Positions 46,326 to 60,121 of a DNA stretch of 64,000 nucleotides are shown piece after piece. Under the pieces are notes generated by a model. That model was not told where the DNA came from. It was given only the letters and a program-made list of their open reading frames with translations, and did not search any database. The first letter of the stretch is position 1. Each line of letters starts with the position of its first letter. Both the position numbers and the translations under genes were made by a program. Source of the stretch: Phellopilus nigrolimitatus (lineage: Eukaryota; Basidiomycota; Agaricomycetes; Hymenochaetales; Hymenochaetaceae); contig JAJOHG010000033.1 of the NCBI GenBank assembly GCA_021029095.1, positions 1 to 64,000 of the forward strand, written 5' to 3'.

Positions 46326-48124
46326 ATGTCTCCCACTCAGATGCTCCCTGGCTTTTCTTTTTCCTCTATCCTCGATGACAAATTCTCTGCTACTGTCGCC
46401 AATGAAGATTTCTCCTTCCTTCGTGCTTTGAAAGCGCTTCACCCCGGAGAGCATACGCGTCACATAGCGCTACTCGACATCGCAGGATTTAGCTTTCCAA
46501 TTTCCGGTTATCTGAACTTGCGCGGAATTGATGTGGAGGTTTTGGATGAGCCGAGACACGAGCTCGTTTATTGGAACGCGCTTGCTGGCGCAGGGTCTGT
46601 TGCTGGGCTTCACGACTTCATGAATGCTGAACCTATTGCAGTAGGTGAAAGCACAGAGAGGGGAAGGCTCGTTCCGCGCCTAATCACTGGAGCTGTGAAA
46701 TTCAAGTATAATGGAACCGATTTTCTGGTTTACAAAATCACCTGGAAAGACGGTCGCGGTCAAAAAATGACTCTGTTCGATGTTGTATTCGAGGATCCTG
46801 AGAACATCGCGGGTGCGAAGGATGCCGATGGGAGGGCTATTATGAAATCGGCCGGGCACAATCTTATCTCCGACATTTATCGCTGGGCAGGCTCATTGAA
46901 GGATGAAATTTGGGTCTTCCAAGATGGATGTTGGATGAAAGACCAGGCTCTGTGGGCCGCAATTCGCAGCGCGTCTTGGGACGATATGGTTCTTGAGAAA
47001 GAATTCCTTGAGGGCTTGCGTAGGGATACCCGCACGTTCTTCGAGAATAGCAAGATTTATCATGAGCTTGGAGTAGTATGGAAACGGGGCCTCCTTTTGC
47101 TCGGCCCTCCTGGAAATGGGAAGACGGAGACCATTAAAGTCCTCTTGAAAGAATCGGGCCAGGCGGCGCTCTACGTGAAATCTTTTTCCACACCAGCAGT
47201 ATGAGTCAATTTTCTTGATTATTGAATATAATACTGACGAGTAGTCTGTTGATTTATAATAGGGCCCTGAGGCCGGAGTTCGATCAATATTCAACCATGC
47301 GAGGGAAAATGCCCCTTGTATTCTTGTCATCGAAGATTTGGACTCGCTTGTTACCCCTAACGTCCGGTCATTTTTTTTGAACGAGCTTGACGGTCTTGTG
47401 AGTGCTTACCCTTCCCTTTGCACCTCTTTCTCTGACGCCAAATGTTTTTTCTTGCTCGCTTCAGGGTCAAAATGAGGGAATCCTGACCATTGCAACAACA
47501 AATCACCCGGAACGCATCGACGATGCGATATTAAACAGACCTTCACGGTTTGACGTGAAGTACGATTTCGCACTTCCCACTGAGGCGCTCCGCAACGCAT
47601 ACGCTCTCAAGTGGATTCGCAAGATTGCGTCCTTGTCAACGTCGGCCGAAACACAGGCGGACTCTGGAAGCAAAACTACTGTCACGTTTGAGAAGGACGA
47701 GATGGAGCTTGCGGAGGAAGTCGCAAAGAAGACTGAAGGATGGTCCTTTGCGTTCTTGAAGGAACTGTACGTGTCGTCATATTTCGCCAGTACATTTATG
47801 TTGGTGCTCAATTTCAGCTGCCTCTCTTTTTTCAGGTTCATCTCGTTTCTGCTGCGCCTCGCACATGACAAAGCGCATTCCCTTGCTCAAGGGAAAACGC
47901 CGACGTGCTCGACGACCGCTGATGCAGATTTGATGGAGCAAATTACCTCGCTCTCTAGCCAGATTCTCCCCACCAATACAAGTGCAGACGGTGCTACGGC
48001 GGGAGAGCATACGGGCTCAAGTGGGAATATGGCGATGGGTGCTGGTATGATGGGACATATGTACGCAATGCCCGCGTTCCGGAGGCCGGCTCAGAGTCTT
48101 TTCTATCCAAGTGGGAATTTCTGA
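46326..48124 (+). CDS. AAA+ ATPase of unknown role
   Basis: Exons 46326-47198, 47263-47397, 47465-47766 and 47836-48124 give 532 residues in phase. The N-terminal 250 residues are family-specific and have no known domain. The AAA+ module starts at GVVWKRGLLLLGPPGNGKTE (Walker A GPPGNGKT), followed by CILVIEDLDSL (Walker B, DLD rather than the usual DE), TIATTNHPERIDDAILNRPSRFD (sensor 1 and arginine-finger region) and a helical lid (EVAKKTEGWSFAFLKEL). The C-terminus is Gly/Met-rich. No transmembrane or BCS1 N-terminal domain is present, so it is not a typical BCS1 protein. Basidiomycete genomes have expanded AAA families of this kind. Substrates are unknown. Confidence 0.85.
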
Positions 48125-49137
48125 AAGGCTATAATGGGTGATGCACTATCCGATAGTATAGTGGAATCCAATGAAACGTTTGTATGAATAAAATATGCAA
48201 GTATGCTGAACTACGTATACAACCGTCTGTCAGTAGAAGCAGACTTCGAAACCCGAGGAGGTCGCGCACATACATGCGCTGCTCCCGCCTGTTGGTTTCT
48301 AGACAAACTTGACACATCAATAAGTTGATAAGTTTCATCACCGTATTGATTTTTGATTTTTTGCTTCACAGAAAGGTGATCAAAGGAAATAGTAATATCG
48401 TCTTTCTTTCCCCGAGAATCCTAAGCTAACAATGGGCGACGAGTACCCCTTTAAGGAATGACTCGAGATACATGCCATCGACAAGCCGGCCATCAAACAA
48501 TTGTGCAGATGGTAGACTGGCGACTGTCACCGTGAATGCAGTCTCGTGTATTTATATCTACCTCGTCCTCGACTCCTGAATTGTAGCGGTCTTCGTCCCC
48601 ATGTCAGATTTTTTACCTTAGTCAAAGTCTTCATACCATATTTTCGCACAAACGTTCTGAACAAAGGAAATATTATTATTATTAATAATAAAGTAGATAT
48701 TCAGTTGACCATGAGCATACCGATAAACCAATGATGCTCCCTATGACCCTCAGGATTGATACAGACTCAGACACAAGCCCCATTGTTGCTCGTGTTTAAA
48801 ACGGAAGCTCTCGGTTCAGCAGAGTATGAGCGTAAATTAATTGTGGCTCTTCGCCAACTCTACGCGGCAGGTTACCTTTCGGAAATTTCTGACATTTCCG
48901 CTCGGCATTCACGCCGACGAAGAATATCGACCACAGCAAAACCTATAGCAGATGGTTGCATCGAGGCGGGTATAGGGTATAGTCTAAGGCCAAGATTTTA
49001 GAAGTGTAGATTACTGTACGGAGGTATGAAAGAGCGAATTCTAAATGAAAGTCTAAGAAGTCGAACATAAACTGACAGCTTAAGAAATCAAATTATGAGA
49101 GTTCATACCACAAAAGTCCGTGCATGGAGAAGAAGTA
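48125..49137. other. Intergenic region between convergent genes
   Basis: About 1 kb holding the 3' flanks of the AAA+ gene and GH5 copy 1, with an (ATT)n-like stretch near 48672-48690. A frame at 48756-49001 is open for 81 codons, without recognisable features. Confidence 0.45.
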
Positions 49138-50626
<1,489 letters not shown>

Positions 50627-51119
50627 GAGCTTGAAAGCTTCGGCTGAAGGGAGAAGAGAAAGAGGCCACTATTTTGTGGACCGTAGGGTGGCGCGTTACG
50701 ACCCTCGTTCGCATTCGAGGGTCATATATTTCTTCCTGGAAATTGGAGAAGTTCTTACTCTAAGCGACGCGTACTCCGGCAGTGGGCGATCAGCGCTTCG
50801 ATCAGCTAGCCGGGATACGTACATACGTCATTACAGACGACCCACTATACGTTTCAAACGGACAATACTCCGGAAGTATTTTCTTCATGCGTATGAAGGT
50901 GAATATGCACGATCGCTTCGTAGTCCATTCGGGTGGCATCAAACACGTGATCGACGCGTCGTATTCACGTGCGGTTCGCGCGATGCCTGCCACTTGCACC
51001 TAAACCTTAATTGCCCGCTCGCTCACTTCAAGCCGCTCCGTGCATATACGCTCTTTTCGATCGTGCTGGGCACCCGTGTTTGCATTAGATCTAACCCTCA
51101 CCTTCCACATATCTATCGC
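50627..51119. promoter_or_regulatory. Shared divergent promoter region, GH5 copy 1 / surface protein
   Basis: 493 bp separate the two start codons. The region contains both promoters. A plus-strand frame is open through it, but it is the shadow of the GH5 gene and not a real exon. Confidence 0.5.
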
Positions 51120-52340
51120 ATGGTTGGGCTTAGAATATCGAGCCTCTACCCCGGCATCGTTGTCGCACTCTGCGTGGCAGCGCGGCTCACGACCGCCAGT
51201 ATTATCTCAACACCGTCGCCTTCGCCATCTATATCAGATTCCTTTACTTCTATTTCGTCTTCGACATTAGTATCTTCGACAACGCCAGACACGCTCTCAA
51301 GCCTAGCTTTCACGAGCATTGTAGCCGGGACACATGGTCTGCCACCCGGACACGATTACGCACTTAACCCGTTCGGCATCCTTAGTGGAGATGCTGGTGG
51401 TGGAGGTGGAGGTGATGAAGATCAAGATCAAGATGGAAATGGAAATGGAGGCGGGGCCGCAGGCGCTCAGCCTAAGCAGACACAGATGACGGAGAACAAG
51501 CTGTCCTCTGCGGTTCCGGGCGAGGCATCGAAGACCATAGATGGGGGGAAGCTGACAGGTGTCTCTGCCACCAGTAGGGCATCGATATCGAGCGCCTCAA
51601 ATGCGTACTCAGCGGCAACGACTACCGTAGCGGATGCATCCACTACGCAGACAAGCGGTCCCGCGTCGATACAACTCTCTAGTACTACCACAAGCCCTAG
51701 CGCCAATGCAAACGCCGGCTCGTCCGGCTCAAGTATGAACTCGTGGAAGATCATTGGTATCGGCGTGCTTGCCTTTGCAGGCATCGTTGGTCTCGTGCTC
51801 GGCTTCGTGTTCCACGATGCGCTCTTGCGCCCACTGCGCAATTGTGCGGGTAGGCGTGCAGGGTGGCGCGGGATGCGCGATGAGCAGCTCGTGCCCGACT
51901 GGAACCGGCGTAGCTGGAGCTTCGGAGGTGACGGAAATGGCTTGGATACGGAGAAGAAAAAGGTTTCGGAGGATGGTGGTCCACGGATCTGCACGACGGA
52001 AAAAGGGAATATGCAATTCCCGCTCCCGCCTGTTTCGCCGTTCCCAATACGCCGTGCGCCAAGCGCCAAGTCGAACAAGGGGACGAGCGCCAATGCCAAC
52101 ACCGACAGTAGCACTGCACATGTAAAGAGCGACGGGTACTCGATCATTCCATCACCGCCGCCTCCGATGCACGCTCCTCAGCCTACACGTCCGGTTCCGG
52201 GCGCCACTTCGCTCCAGACATCACATAGCCAGACGCAGCCAGAAAGGCCGAACGCATTGGGCTCCGGCTACCTCAACTCGGACTCGGACGCTTATGGGGG
52301 CATTGAGGAGGTCGGGTCGTATGCAGCGCGTATGGAGTAA
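51120..52340 (+). CDS. Ser/Thr-rich single-pass surface protein (sensor-like)
   Basis: A single exon of 406 residues. The N-terminus has a signal peptide (SSLYPGIVVALCVAARL). Residues 27-200 are Ser/Thr-rich, likely O-mannosylated, with a short Gly/Asp/Asn-rich stretch (GGGGGGDEDQDQDGNGNGGG). One transmembrane helix lies at about 207-230 (IIGIGVLAFAGIVGLVLGFV), followed by a basic stop-transfer (LRNCAGRRAGWRG) and a 170-residue tail rich in Pro and Ser. The layout resembles Mid2 or Wsc stress sensors, but there is no WSC cysteine domain. It is divergent from a wall beta-glucanase, which fits a wall-related role. Function is inferred from layout only. Confidence 0.75.
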   Translation: MVGLRISSLYPGIVVALCVAARLTTASIISTPSPSPSISDSFTSISSSTLVSSTTPDTLSSLAFTSIVAGTHGLPPGHDYALNPFGILSGDAGGGGGGDEDQDQDGNGNGGGAAGAQPKQTQMTENKLSSAVPGEASKTIDGGKLTGVSATSRASISSASNAYSAATTTVADASTTQTSGPASIQLSSTTTSPSANANAGSSGSSMNSWKIIGIGVLAFAGIVGLVLGFVFHDALLRPLRNCAGRRAGWRGMRDEQLVPDWNRRSWSFGGDGNGLDTEKKKVSEDGGPRICTTEKGNMQFPLPPVSPFPIRRAPSAKSNKGTSANANTDSSTAHVKSDGYSIIPSPPPPMHAPQPTRPVPGATSLQTSHSQTQPERPNALGSGYLNSDSDAYGGIEEVGSYAARME

Positions 52341-52485
52341 TAGAATCAGATAATCCAGGTTGAACGCAGAGGATAAGGAGCTTTTCTTGCAAGCATTTGT
52401 ACAACAGCATGCCTATTTATCACAATCACTTTGTAGTGTACAACTTCTCATTAGCACATACATGTAACTATACTCGCCTGTATTT

Positions 52486-52860
52486 CTAAACACATACCGA
52501 ACTTTTATTATTGATATTTGTAGGCTTTGAGGTGGGGGCAGGGATGTTCTCCTCAAGTTTGTTCGCAACCCAGAGGCCAACCAGGGCGGTACCAAAGAGA
52601 GTGCAGGAAAGGTAGAGACGCGTTTTACGCGGAATTGCTGTCGAATAGTAGTAAATCAAAAGCATAACCAGGCCTGCTGTGCTCCTGAATAAAAAGGCGC
52701 ACGCACCAAGCCATGACTGCCCATAAGTGCGCTGGGCAGACGACCCCGAACGCGATGCGGTCGGCGTCGGGGGTATCTCTGGACTCAGATTCGCTTCGAC
52801 AGCTTTCTTTACTCGTTCCGATGTGCTTCTCGCCTTTGGATCCGGGTCCGGCGTGTTCAT
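52486..52860 (-). CDS. Small two-helix membrane protein
   Basis: A minus-strand single-exon frame of 124 residues starting MNTPDPDPKARSTS. A charged, Ser-rich N-terminus is followed by two hydrophobic helices (FRSTAGLVMLLIYYYS and LYLSCTLFGTALVGLWVAN) and a short polar tail. A basic turn (PRKTR) lies between the helices, so a hairpin in one membrane is likely. I do not recognise the family. It shares a 169-bp promoter region with DOP1 in divergent orientation and converges with the surface protein gene. The frame extends upstream to 53011 in another reading, but 52860 has a clear ATG. Confidence 0.55.
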   Translation of the reverse strand: MNTPDPDPKARSTSERVKKAVEANLSPEIPPTPTASRSGSSAQRTYGQSWLGACAFLFRSTAGLVMLLIYYYSTAIPRKTRLYLSCTLFGTALVGLWVANKLEENIPAPTSKPTNINNKSSVCV

Positions 52861-53029
52861 TGTCGTGTATGGCGAACCAGTGCGCAGCGCCGTGTCGCGA
52901 CGTACGTATCCGACACGTGACCGATACAGAACTCATTCGGTACACGCTAGCGGTCCCATTCGCTATGAGCTCAAGACCTTCTCTATGCTTGCCAGCTAGA
53001 AAGATACCCAATCCAATCCGCTAACAATC
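52861..53029. promoter_or_regulatory. Bidirectional promoter, small membrane protein / DOP1
   Basis: Only 169 bp separate the divergent start codons, so the two genes must share core promoter sequence or have very short leaders. The sequence CACGTGAC lies at about 52915-52922. Confidence 0.5.
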
Positions 53030-56000
53030 ATGTCGTCTGCTCCAAAGGACGATGCAGCACAAGGAGGCGGCCCGAAGGGACCCATGTCTGCTGCCGCCAA
53101 ACTGCGCGAGCAGGGTACGTGTTTATCACTTTTGCTTTGCTGACTTCACGTATTGACGAATGGTCCGCCAGTCGCGTTGGATGCGACAATTCAAAATGAC
53201 CCCAAATACAGAAAGTATGCGCAGCAAGTCGAGAAGTGCCTCGCGACATTTGAGAACATGCATGAATGGCCGGACTTCATCGCGTTTCTCAAGCAGCTTC
53301 TCAAGGTATGCGTCCTAGCAATGCTTTATTTGAGCCTAATTTCTAGCTCGCTCGTAGACGCTACAGTCGTACACGCAATTCAAGGAGATTCCGCGCAAGC
53401 TGATCGTCTCCAAGCGACTCTCGCAATGTCTCATCCCCGCGCTCCCGTCAGGCGTGCACCAACGCGCCCTCGACGTGTATTCGCATATCCTCTCCGTACT
53501 TGGTGTACGTGTCTGGTTTATCTTCAAATAACCACACGTTTATGCATCCCCTAACTTAGCCGGAAGGTTTGAAGAGAGACTTCCCGCTGTGGTCCTCGGG
53601 CCTCTTCCCGTTCTTCGAATACGCCTCGACGTCCGTTAAGCCCACACTCCTCAGCATGTTCGAGAAGTACTATCTGCCACTCCAGAGCGAGCTCCGCGCC
53701 GTCATGCGTGCGCTCATCTTGGCGCTTCTTCCAGGACTGGAGGAAGAGACTAGCGACTTCTTCGAGAGGGTATATCTGGCGTCCTTTTTCTTCTTACTTC
53801 AATAGTTTATCTCGGTTTTGCAGGTTATGGGCCTTCTTGACCATCTCTCAGGGACAGTCTCCCCCGCATTCTTTTTCCAAAACATCTGGTTGATCATGCT
53901 CACAACGCAAGTCCCGCGTGCATATTGCCTCAACTACCTCTCGCGGCGTCTTCCGCGGCTTGATGCCACCGAAGGTGAGTTTCGTTGCCTTAGTATCATT
54001 TTCATTGTGCTCATCATATTTCCTTTCAAAGATATAACACCCATCGTCGGCCGCGATATTGGGCTGATGATGCGCGCATTCGCTGCAGCGCTAGGCGACG
54101 ACAATCTGCTCGTGCAACGGGGTGCGCTTGACTTGCTACTGCAGGCGCTGCGTGCGGACAGCGCCGCATTCTCTCAAGCGTCCGCGGCAGACCGTGCACG
54201 CCTTGTGCGCGCAGCGACGGGGGTGGTCCTTCGACGCGATCTTAGCCTTAACCGACGCTTGTTCTCATGGCTACTCGGCTCAGATGAACACGTGGAGCGC
54301 CAGGCGGAATACTTCCGTACACACGCACTTGGGCTACTCGCAGATACGCTGAGAGTATGTACCTTCATTTTTTTGTCTTTCCAATGTTGGTTTGTGCTGA
54401 TGTAGACGTAGGATGAGATGTATCACCCGTCTTCAGAGTATTCGAACGCACGGCCGTTCAAGATATATATCTCCCTGTTAGACAAATGGGAGATCGGCGC
54501 GCCCTTGACGGAGGCGCTGATATACGACGCCCTGAAATCGATTAAGCGAACCGTCGATAGGAGTATAGACGTGGGCGAAGACGTCAGCAGGATTTTCAAC
54601 ATTCCTTCTCATGCTAGCATTATCAAACTGACGTCTTCCTGACTAGATTTTGATCACCGCGAATACGTTGTACGAAGCTATGGAACCCAGAGCGATATGG
54701 AGGCGATTGTTCCAGTCAGTACGAAAGGAAATCATAGAAAATGAAACACAAAAAGAGGTATTATTGGAGTCAAATTGGTTGAAGATGAATTGACTTACGG
54801 GAAGGGGGGTTTTAAGTGCATCGATATGATGCTTTTTGTCCTAAAGACGTTCCGCGTTGATGAAGACGAAATTCAAAACGTCCATCTCCCGCTGCTGTTT
54901 TGTGCACTGGTTGAAAAGTTGGAGGTGCTTTTATTTCCGCCTTTTTTATTAGCATAGCAATGGCTTACAAGGAGTATCAGGAACTCGCTAAAAGGGTTCC
55001 CCGGCGCATAACGACGCCAACGTTTCGCGCGGCGATGGACCTGCTCGAACAGATCGCGGTGCGTACATCGGTGGTATGTATGATGAGTCCGCTACAACTC
55101 GCAAACCTGGCATTTGGCGGGAGTTTCGACGACACTGCATGCGCATTCTATGGGCTCGATGCTGATGTGCTGTCCGTGCCGGTACCTGACGACAACCCGC
55201 ACACCCTGGGAGCAACGAGAGAACGCAAATGGATGTCCGCAGTCCCGTTCATTGCGTCCTTCGAACACCTCGCAGACCTGACAGTGACGTGCGTTGAGCT
55301 AGCCACCGGAAGCAGCGATAGTGCCGTAGTTGAAAGTGCAGATCGGAATAGCAATGATGCTGTAGAAATTGGGAGGGGAGACACAGAGACGGGAGTGCGG
55401 ATGCACGCATTCGTGCAAAGCGTGTCTCTTCTGTTAAAACTGACTGAAGCACTGAATGATGCACGCTTCACGGCTTCAGAAACGTCGTTGACAATTTCGT
55501 GGAACGCGGAGGGGTGGTTAGACTGCATATCTCAGCCTTTGAATTTACAGGTAGGTTGAACAACCGATTTTGATGGTGGTTTGTTGTCCTGACCATTTGA
55601 TAAATAATATTGCTAGAGCTGCTCATTTGTGGCCGCGGACCGAGTCGTCTCTCTCGCTATTCGCTTACACGCAACTTCATACCTTCAGCCCAAGCCAGCG
55701 ATTGACAAGCGACCAAGGCTGCTCTCAATGATGCGTGCTGTATGTAGTATCTTCGTCGATATAAACCTTTCGAAGAGTAATACACTAGAACTAATGTATG
55801 TTACCTTCCAGCTAATGGACTACCTACGCCTAGAAACTAGCCCGTATCATGTCCGCGCCGTCAGGCTTATTTGGGACCTTGAGCACGCGACGACGCACCA
55901 CCATCTCGAGTCCATCATCGCGCAGAGATTGGTTGCGAGCTCCGCGACAAATGGATACACCGCATACGCAGCATTTGGAGCGCTCTGGCGGCTGTCTGGT

Positions 56001-59000
56001 ACGTATCTGTTGGCCTTTTTTAATATTCAGTTTCGCGGAAGAGAACGAGAACGAGGAAATTATTGATTGCTGATGAACGACATTGACACGTTTAGACGAT
56101 GATCAGCAGCCAGGCATCCACTTTAAGGTGCCTATGCTCATCGTACTTGACACGCTAAAAAGTACAGACCCTGTCCTGCGTCGCGTGGGCGAGACGTGGA
56201 TGCGTTGCAATCTGAAGTCTTATCCACGGTATAGTTTATCTTCCCCCCTTTCTCCGGTAAATTTCTACACTAACTCGACTGGCGTACGTGTGCACGTAGT
56301 GTTCTAGATCCGATCCTTCTCGAGCTAATCAACCCTGCTATATACCGAAGCGAAGGCGTAACGACAGTTAGGGGGCGCGAGATCCGTGGTCCAATGTATG
56401 ATAGACCATTCGATCAGCACCGCATCGCCTACCTCCTCGACGTTCTCTTACAAGTCGTACGTTTCGGAGGCCACAACTTCAGCAGGGTCGCTGCGTCTAC
56501 ACTATTAGCACGTTCGCCTTGTCCGCAACTTGTTGAGCGCGTGACGCAGAGTAGGTTATGAAAATTGTCCGTAGCAATCCGTCCTCATCGTTGACTTTCG
56601 TTTGCGATTTTAGATGGCTTTTCCTTGTTAACTGCGACGTATAATACTGTTCTTGCGGATACGCTGTTGCGGTAAGCAGCTTCTTCCTTCCTGACCTTTA
56701 TGCCCTCTGAATACCGCCAACGACCAGGTTCCTGCAGAGCGAACCCAAGCCATCTTTGTTCACTTCTATGCAGCGACTAAACATCGAAGCACACTCATCC
56801 GTGATTGATCTTCTGCAATGCATAGTCTCGCGAGGAGACCTAGACCAAGTGATGGTTGAAACGCTGGAGTCTGCGGTGATCATCAAGCTTTTTTCTCTGG
56901 TCCACTTCTCTCGGCTTGAGCTGCAGAATAAATTGCTGCATCTCCTGCACTCGATCATTTCGTCCTCAGCAGCTGCAGCAGAGAAGCAACGCATCAAGAG
57001 CCCAAATATGACTCTTCAGAACTCGATGGACCAAACATTGGAAGCAGGGAGCGACGGCGCTCAGGCTGAATCCACTGTGTCCGCGTCCATAAACCCGCTG
57101 CTCATACAACTGCTCGTCGACGGCGTCGCCACGCCTACGAACCGACCCTTACTCCATCACTGGCTCGACTTCATCCTGATGACCATCCCGCAGTTCCCGC
57201 ACATCTTGACCACGGCCATCTCTCCGCTGAATGCGTGCATTTGCCGGCAGATCCGGAGCGAGCTGGACGACATTTCAAGGGTTTTGGAGCTCTCGCATGA
57301 GCCTACACGTGAGATCGTCTCGTGTGCGGACGATGCAGAGTTCGTCATGTTGTTTAACGCGTTAGAGCGCTTGATCCTGCTAAGTCTTGATGAGTTGGAT
57401 TCGAACATGTCAGATGAGAATAGCCCTACGGATAGGTCGGCCTCAGACGGCGCGGGGCTGCTGAGTATGGTGTCAAATGTCTTCTTAACCGACTCTGCGA
57501 ATCAAGCCACTGAAGCTGTAATGACGGTGATTAAATTATAAAGAAAATATTATATATCAAGGAGAGATTGCTGACATACTGCTTGTCAGGCCCGTTCTCC
57601 TGCTTATCGCTCCCTTCACGAGGGCGTAGGCGTTCTTTATGCGACATGGAATCTCGTATCGGAGGCTCCTGCAACCTCGCATCCTGCATACGAGACCCTT
57701 GCACATATATTCACCAGGACGTCGTCGAGGTGCCGAAAGGTTTTCGATAAACTCTATCGTGTGCATGCATTTGAAGTCATTGAGTCAGTCATCGAATATT
57801 GGAATGTAGACCAGGTTCGTTCTTCCGTGTACGCACGCCTCTTTTTCACTCAAATCGCCCTTTTCAGAGCGCCCTTAAGCCAGGAAAGGTGGCGTTCGAC
57901 ATCGTCGACTTCCTGACTGCGAGCGCACAGAACGTCGTGCACATGGTCTGCGAGAGCATATCATGGCGTATCAGTCCGACAGCGGGAGAGCGGAGTAGGA
58001 AGCAGGTTCTCAACCCTGAGCTGTACGTTGTTCTGCCTCTAGTACTGGCAGGAGATGGCTTATGTACATAATGAACCAGGACGGACGCAATTCTCTTCAT
58101 GTTCCTTGAAGAGTACCTCCTGAAGTTGGAACACCCACTTGCACTCCAGGTGTGGCCACGCTATCTTTCACTGGCGAAGGATGTCGCTGCAAATGTGAAG
58201 GAATATCGGTCTCAGATGTTACCTGTTCTTCGGTAAGAACTTTGCTAATATATCAGTCATACCGTTCCTAAACTAGAACTTGGATGAAGGTGTACCACCA
58301 TCTTGGCCCTCAAGATCACTCAGACTACCGCAATCGAAGACCGAAAGACACGAAAAGATATCCAAGTTTGTTCGGATTTTTGACTATAAAGTGCTCTAAT
58401 AGATTTAATGCTCGCCTTTGTTAGGACACTTATGGAAAGCTATTGGACGCAGTGTGTACTGATTTCAGGAAGATCGTTAGACCAGGGTATCTGGCCGAGG
58501 AGGACGAAGGAAAACTTGCTCGTTAATGGCAAGGATGTCGCGCTTTCTCGCAGTCAGTTGCCAGTGTCTTGCTCGACTAATCGCATAAACTTACTGACCT
58601 TGCATGTTAGCCCAGTCAGAAAGCAACTTGAACGAAAAGTACAATGGATCACCTGTGCCTGTGGCAGAGTCCTCTCAGAAGTCACCGGTACTAGACTTGT
58701 CGGATAAAGTAAGCTTACTTTATTCGGGTTGTTCATTGTGTGCAAACGAGTCTCATTAACTTGTACTCAGATCAACCAGTACCTTGCTTACGACGTACTG
58801 CCTAACCTTCGTCGTTTTCTTATTGAGAACGATAAGATACTTGCGGCGTGTAATAATATATTGTACTACGTTGTCAGCCCTGCATTGAAGACTCGAACAA
58901 AGTAAGGGTTTCATTCCTTTCGCAGAATCTAACTTATACTTCTTTAGCCGTTTAGCGGATGTCGATGACATCTTCATCGCGATAGTTGACCAGATGTCCA

Positions 59001-60121
59001 AGCTTTCTGCAGCCGTCAAGGCATGGCGAAATCCGGCCATTGACGTCTTCAACGACATCAAGTTCTTCTCCGCGACTCCTATTTCAGGACTGAAATGGCG
59101 ATCGATCATTAAGACTTTGATCGATACCGACAAAACCGCCTTCAGTGAGCTATTAGGTGATTAGTTGTCGCACTCAAGTCTAGGTCGATATTTTACGTGA
59201 TTTTGGAAAACAGGCAGAATCGCATCAGCACCTTCGGCGAACATTTTTGTCAATCGAGAGTATGAAATGCAGACGAAGGCACAGAATATCCGCCGGCTCT
59301 CCTTCGTTCTCTTTGCATCTGAGAAGAACCACTTTTTGACACAGCTACCCGCTGTGCAAGAAAAATTGGTCGATATCCTTCGCAGCGGAAGCTCATCAAT
59401 TGTGGAAAGCGAAGTATATCTGTGTATCCGCGTGCTTCTTTGCCGACTGTCTCCGCATAATTTGTCGAGCTTTTGGCCTGTTCTCCTGTCTGAACTAGTG
59501 AGTAATGCTTATGTTTTCTGAAGCGATTTCTCATACACCCATTAGATCCGTATCTTCGAGCAAGTAATGGCTGAACCTCCTTCCGACGGTTCTGATAGCT
59601 TGCAGTCCATTTTGTCGGCATGCAAGCTGATTGACCTTCTGCTAGTATTGCAAACCGAAGAATTCCAGATGTAAGAAATCTATTTGTCATGTTTATTTCG
59701 AAAATCTGACTTTTTGGACAGTCACCAATGGATATTTATAACGGACACCGTCGATGCCATTTATCGCCCAGATAATTGGTTCCCAGAAGCTATCATGGAT
59801 CAATTATCCGAGACAGTAGGCGACCTCCCTTCGTCAGAGTCGGTAAGTTTTTCAAGACACTGCTGCGCTAGCCTGTGGACTAACCAAGTAGATAAACAAG
59901 CGTACGTACAGGGATCTCCCTACCCGACGCAACCTCGCCTCGTGGTATGCGCCAGCCGCTACTCAAGTCCGCGAAGCAAATTGATAGTATCCACTGACCT
60001 TGCATCTTTCTTTTCACATCTGAGCATCATGGCGTACGAAGGTGTCTACGCGAGTGGTGGGGCAGTCGACTGGGAGGCTGTAGAGCACAGTCTTGTGGAG
60101 GATATTTTTGATGGACGATGA
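53030..60121 (+). CDS. DOP1: DOP1/Dopey, endosome-to-Golgi traffic protein
   Basis: A long gene with more than 20 exons starting MSSAPKDDAAQGGG at 53030. The conserved Dopey N-terminal region is clear: ALDATIQNDPKYRKYAQQV, WPDFIAFLKQLLK, YTQFKEIPRKLIVSKRLSQC, PALPSGVHQRALDVYSHIL, GLKRDFPLWSSGLFPFFEYA. Helical repeats continue through the middle (FRAAMDLLEQIA, DYLRLETSPYHVRAVRLIWD, WLDFILMTIPQFP). The C-terminal region holds LKWRSIIKTLIDTDKTAF, CRLSPHNLSSFWPVLL and HQWIFITDTVDAIYRPDNWF. The end is EGVYASGGAVDWEAVEHSLVEDIFDGR-like. DOP1 works with MON2 and a P4-ATPase in membrane recycling from endosomes. I estimate 1,700-1,900 residues. One base is probably missing at about 59978, where REAKLIVST needs AAAA instead of AAA. 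The small intron at 59843-59892 joins SSES to INKRTYRDLP. Confidence 0.9.
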
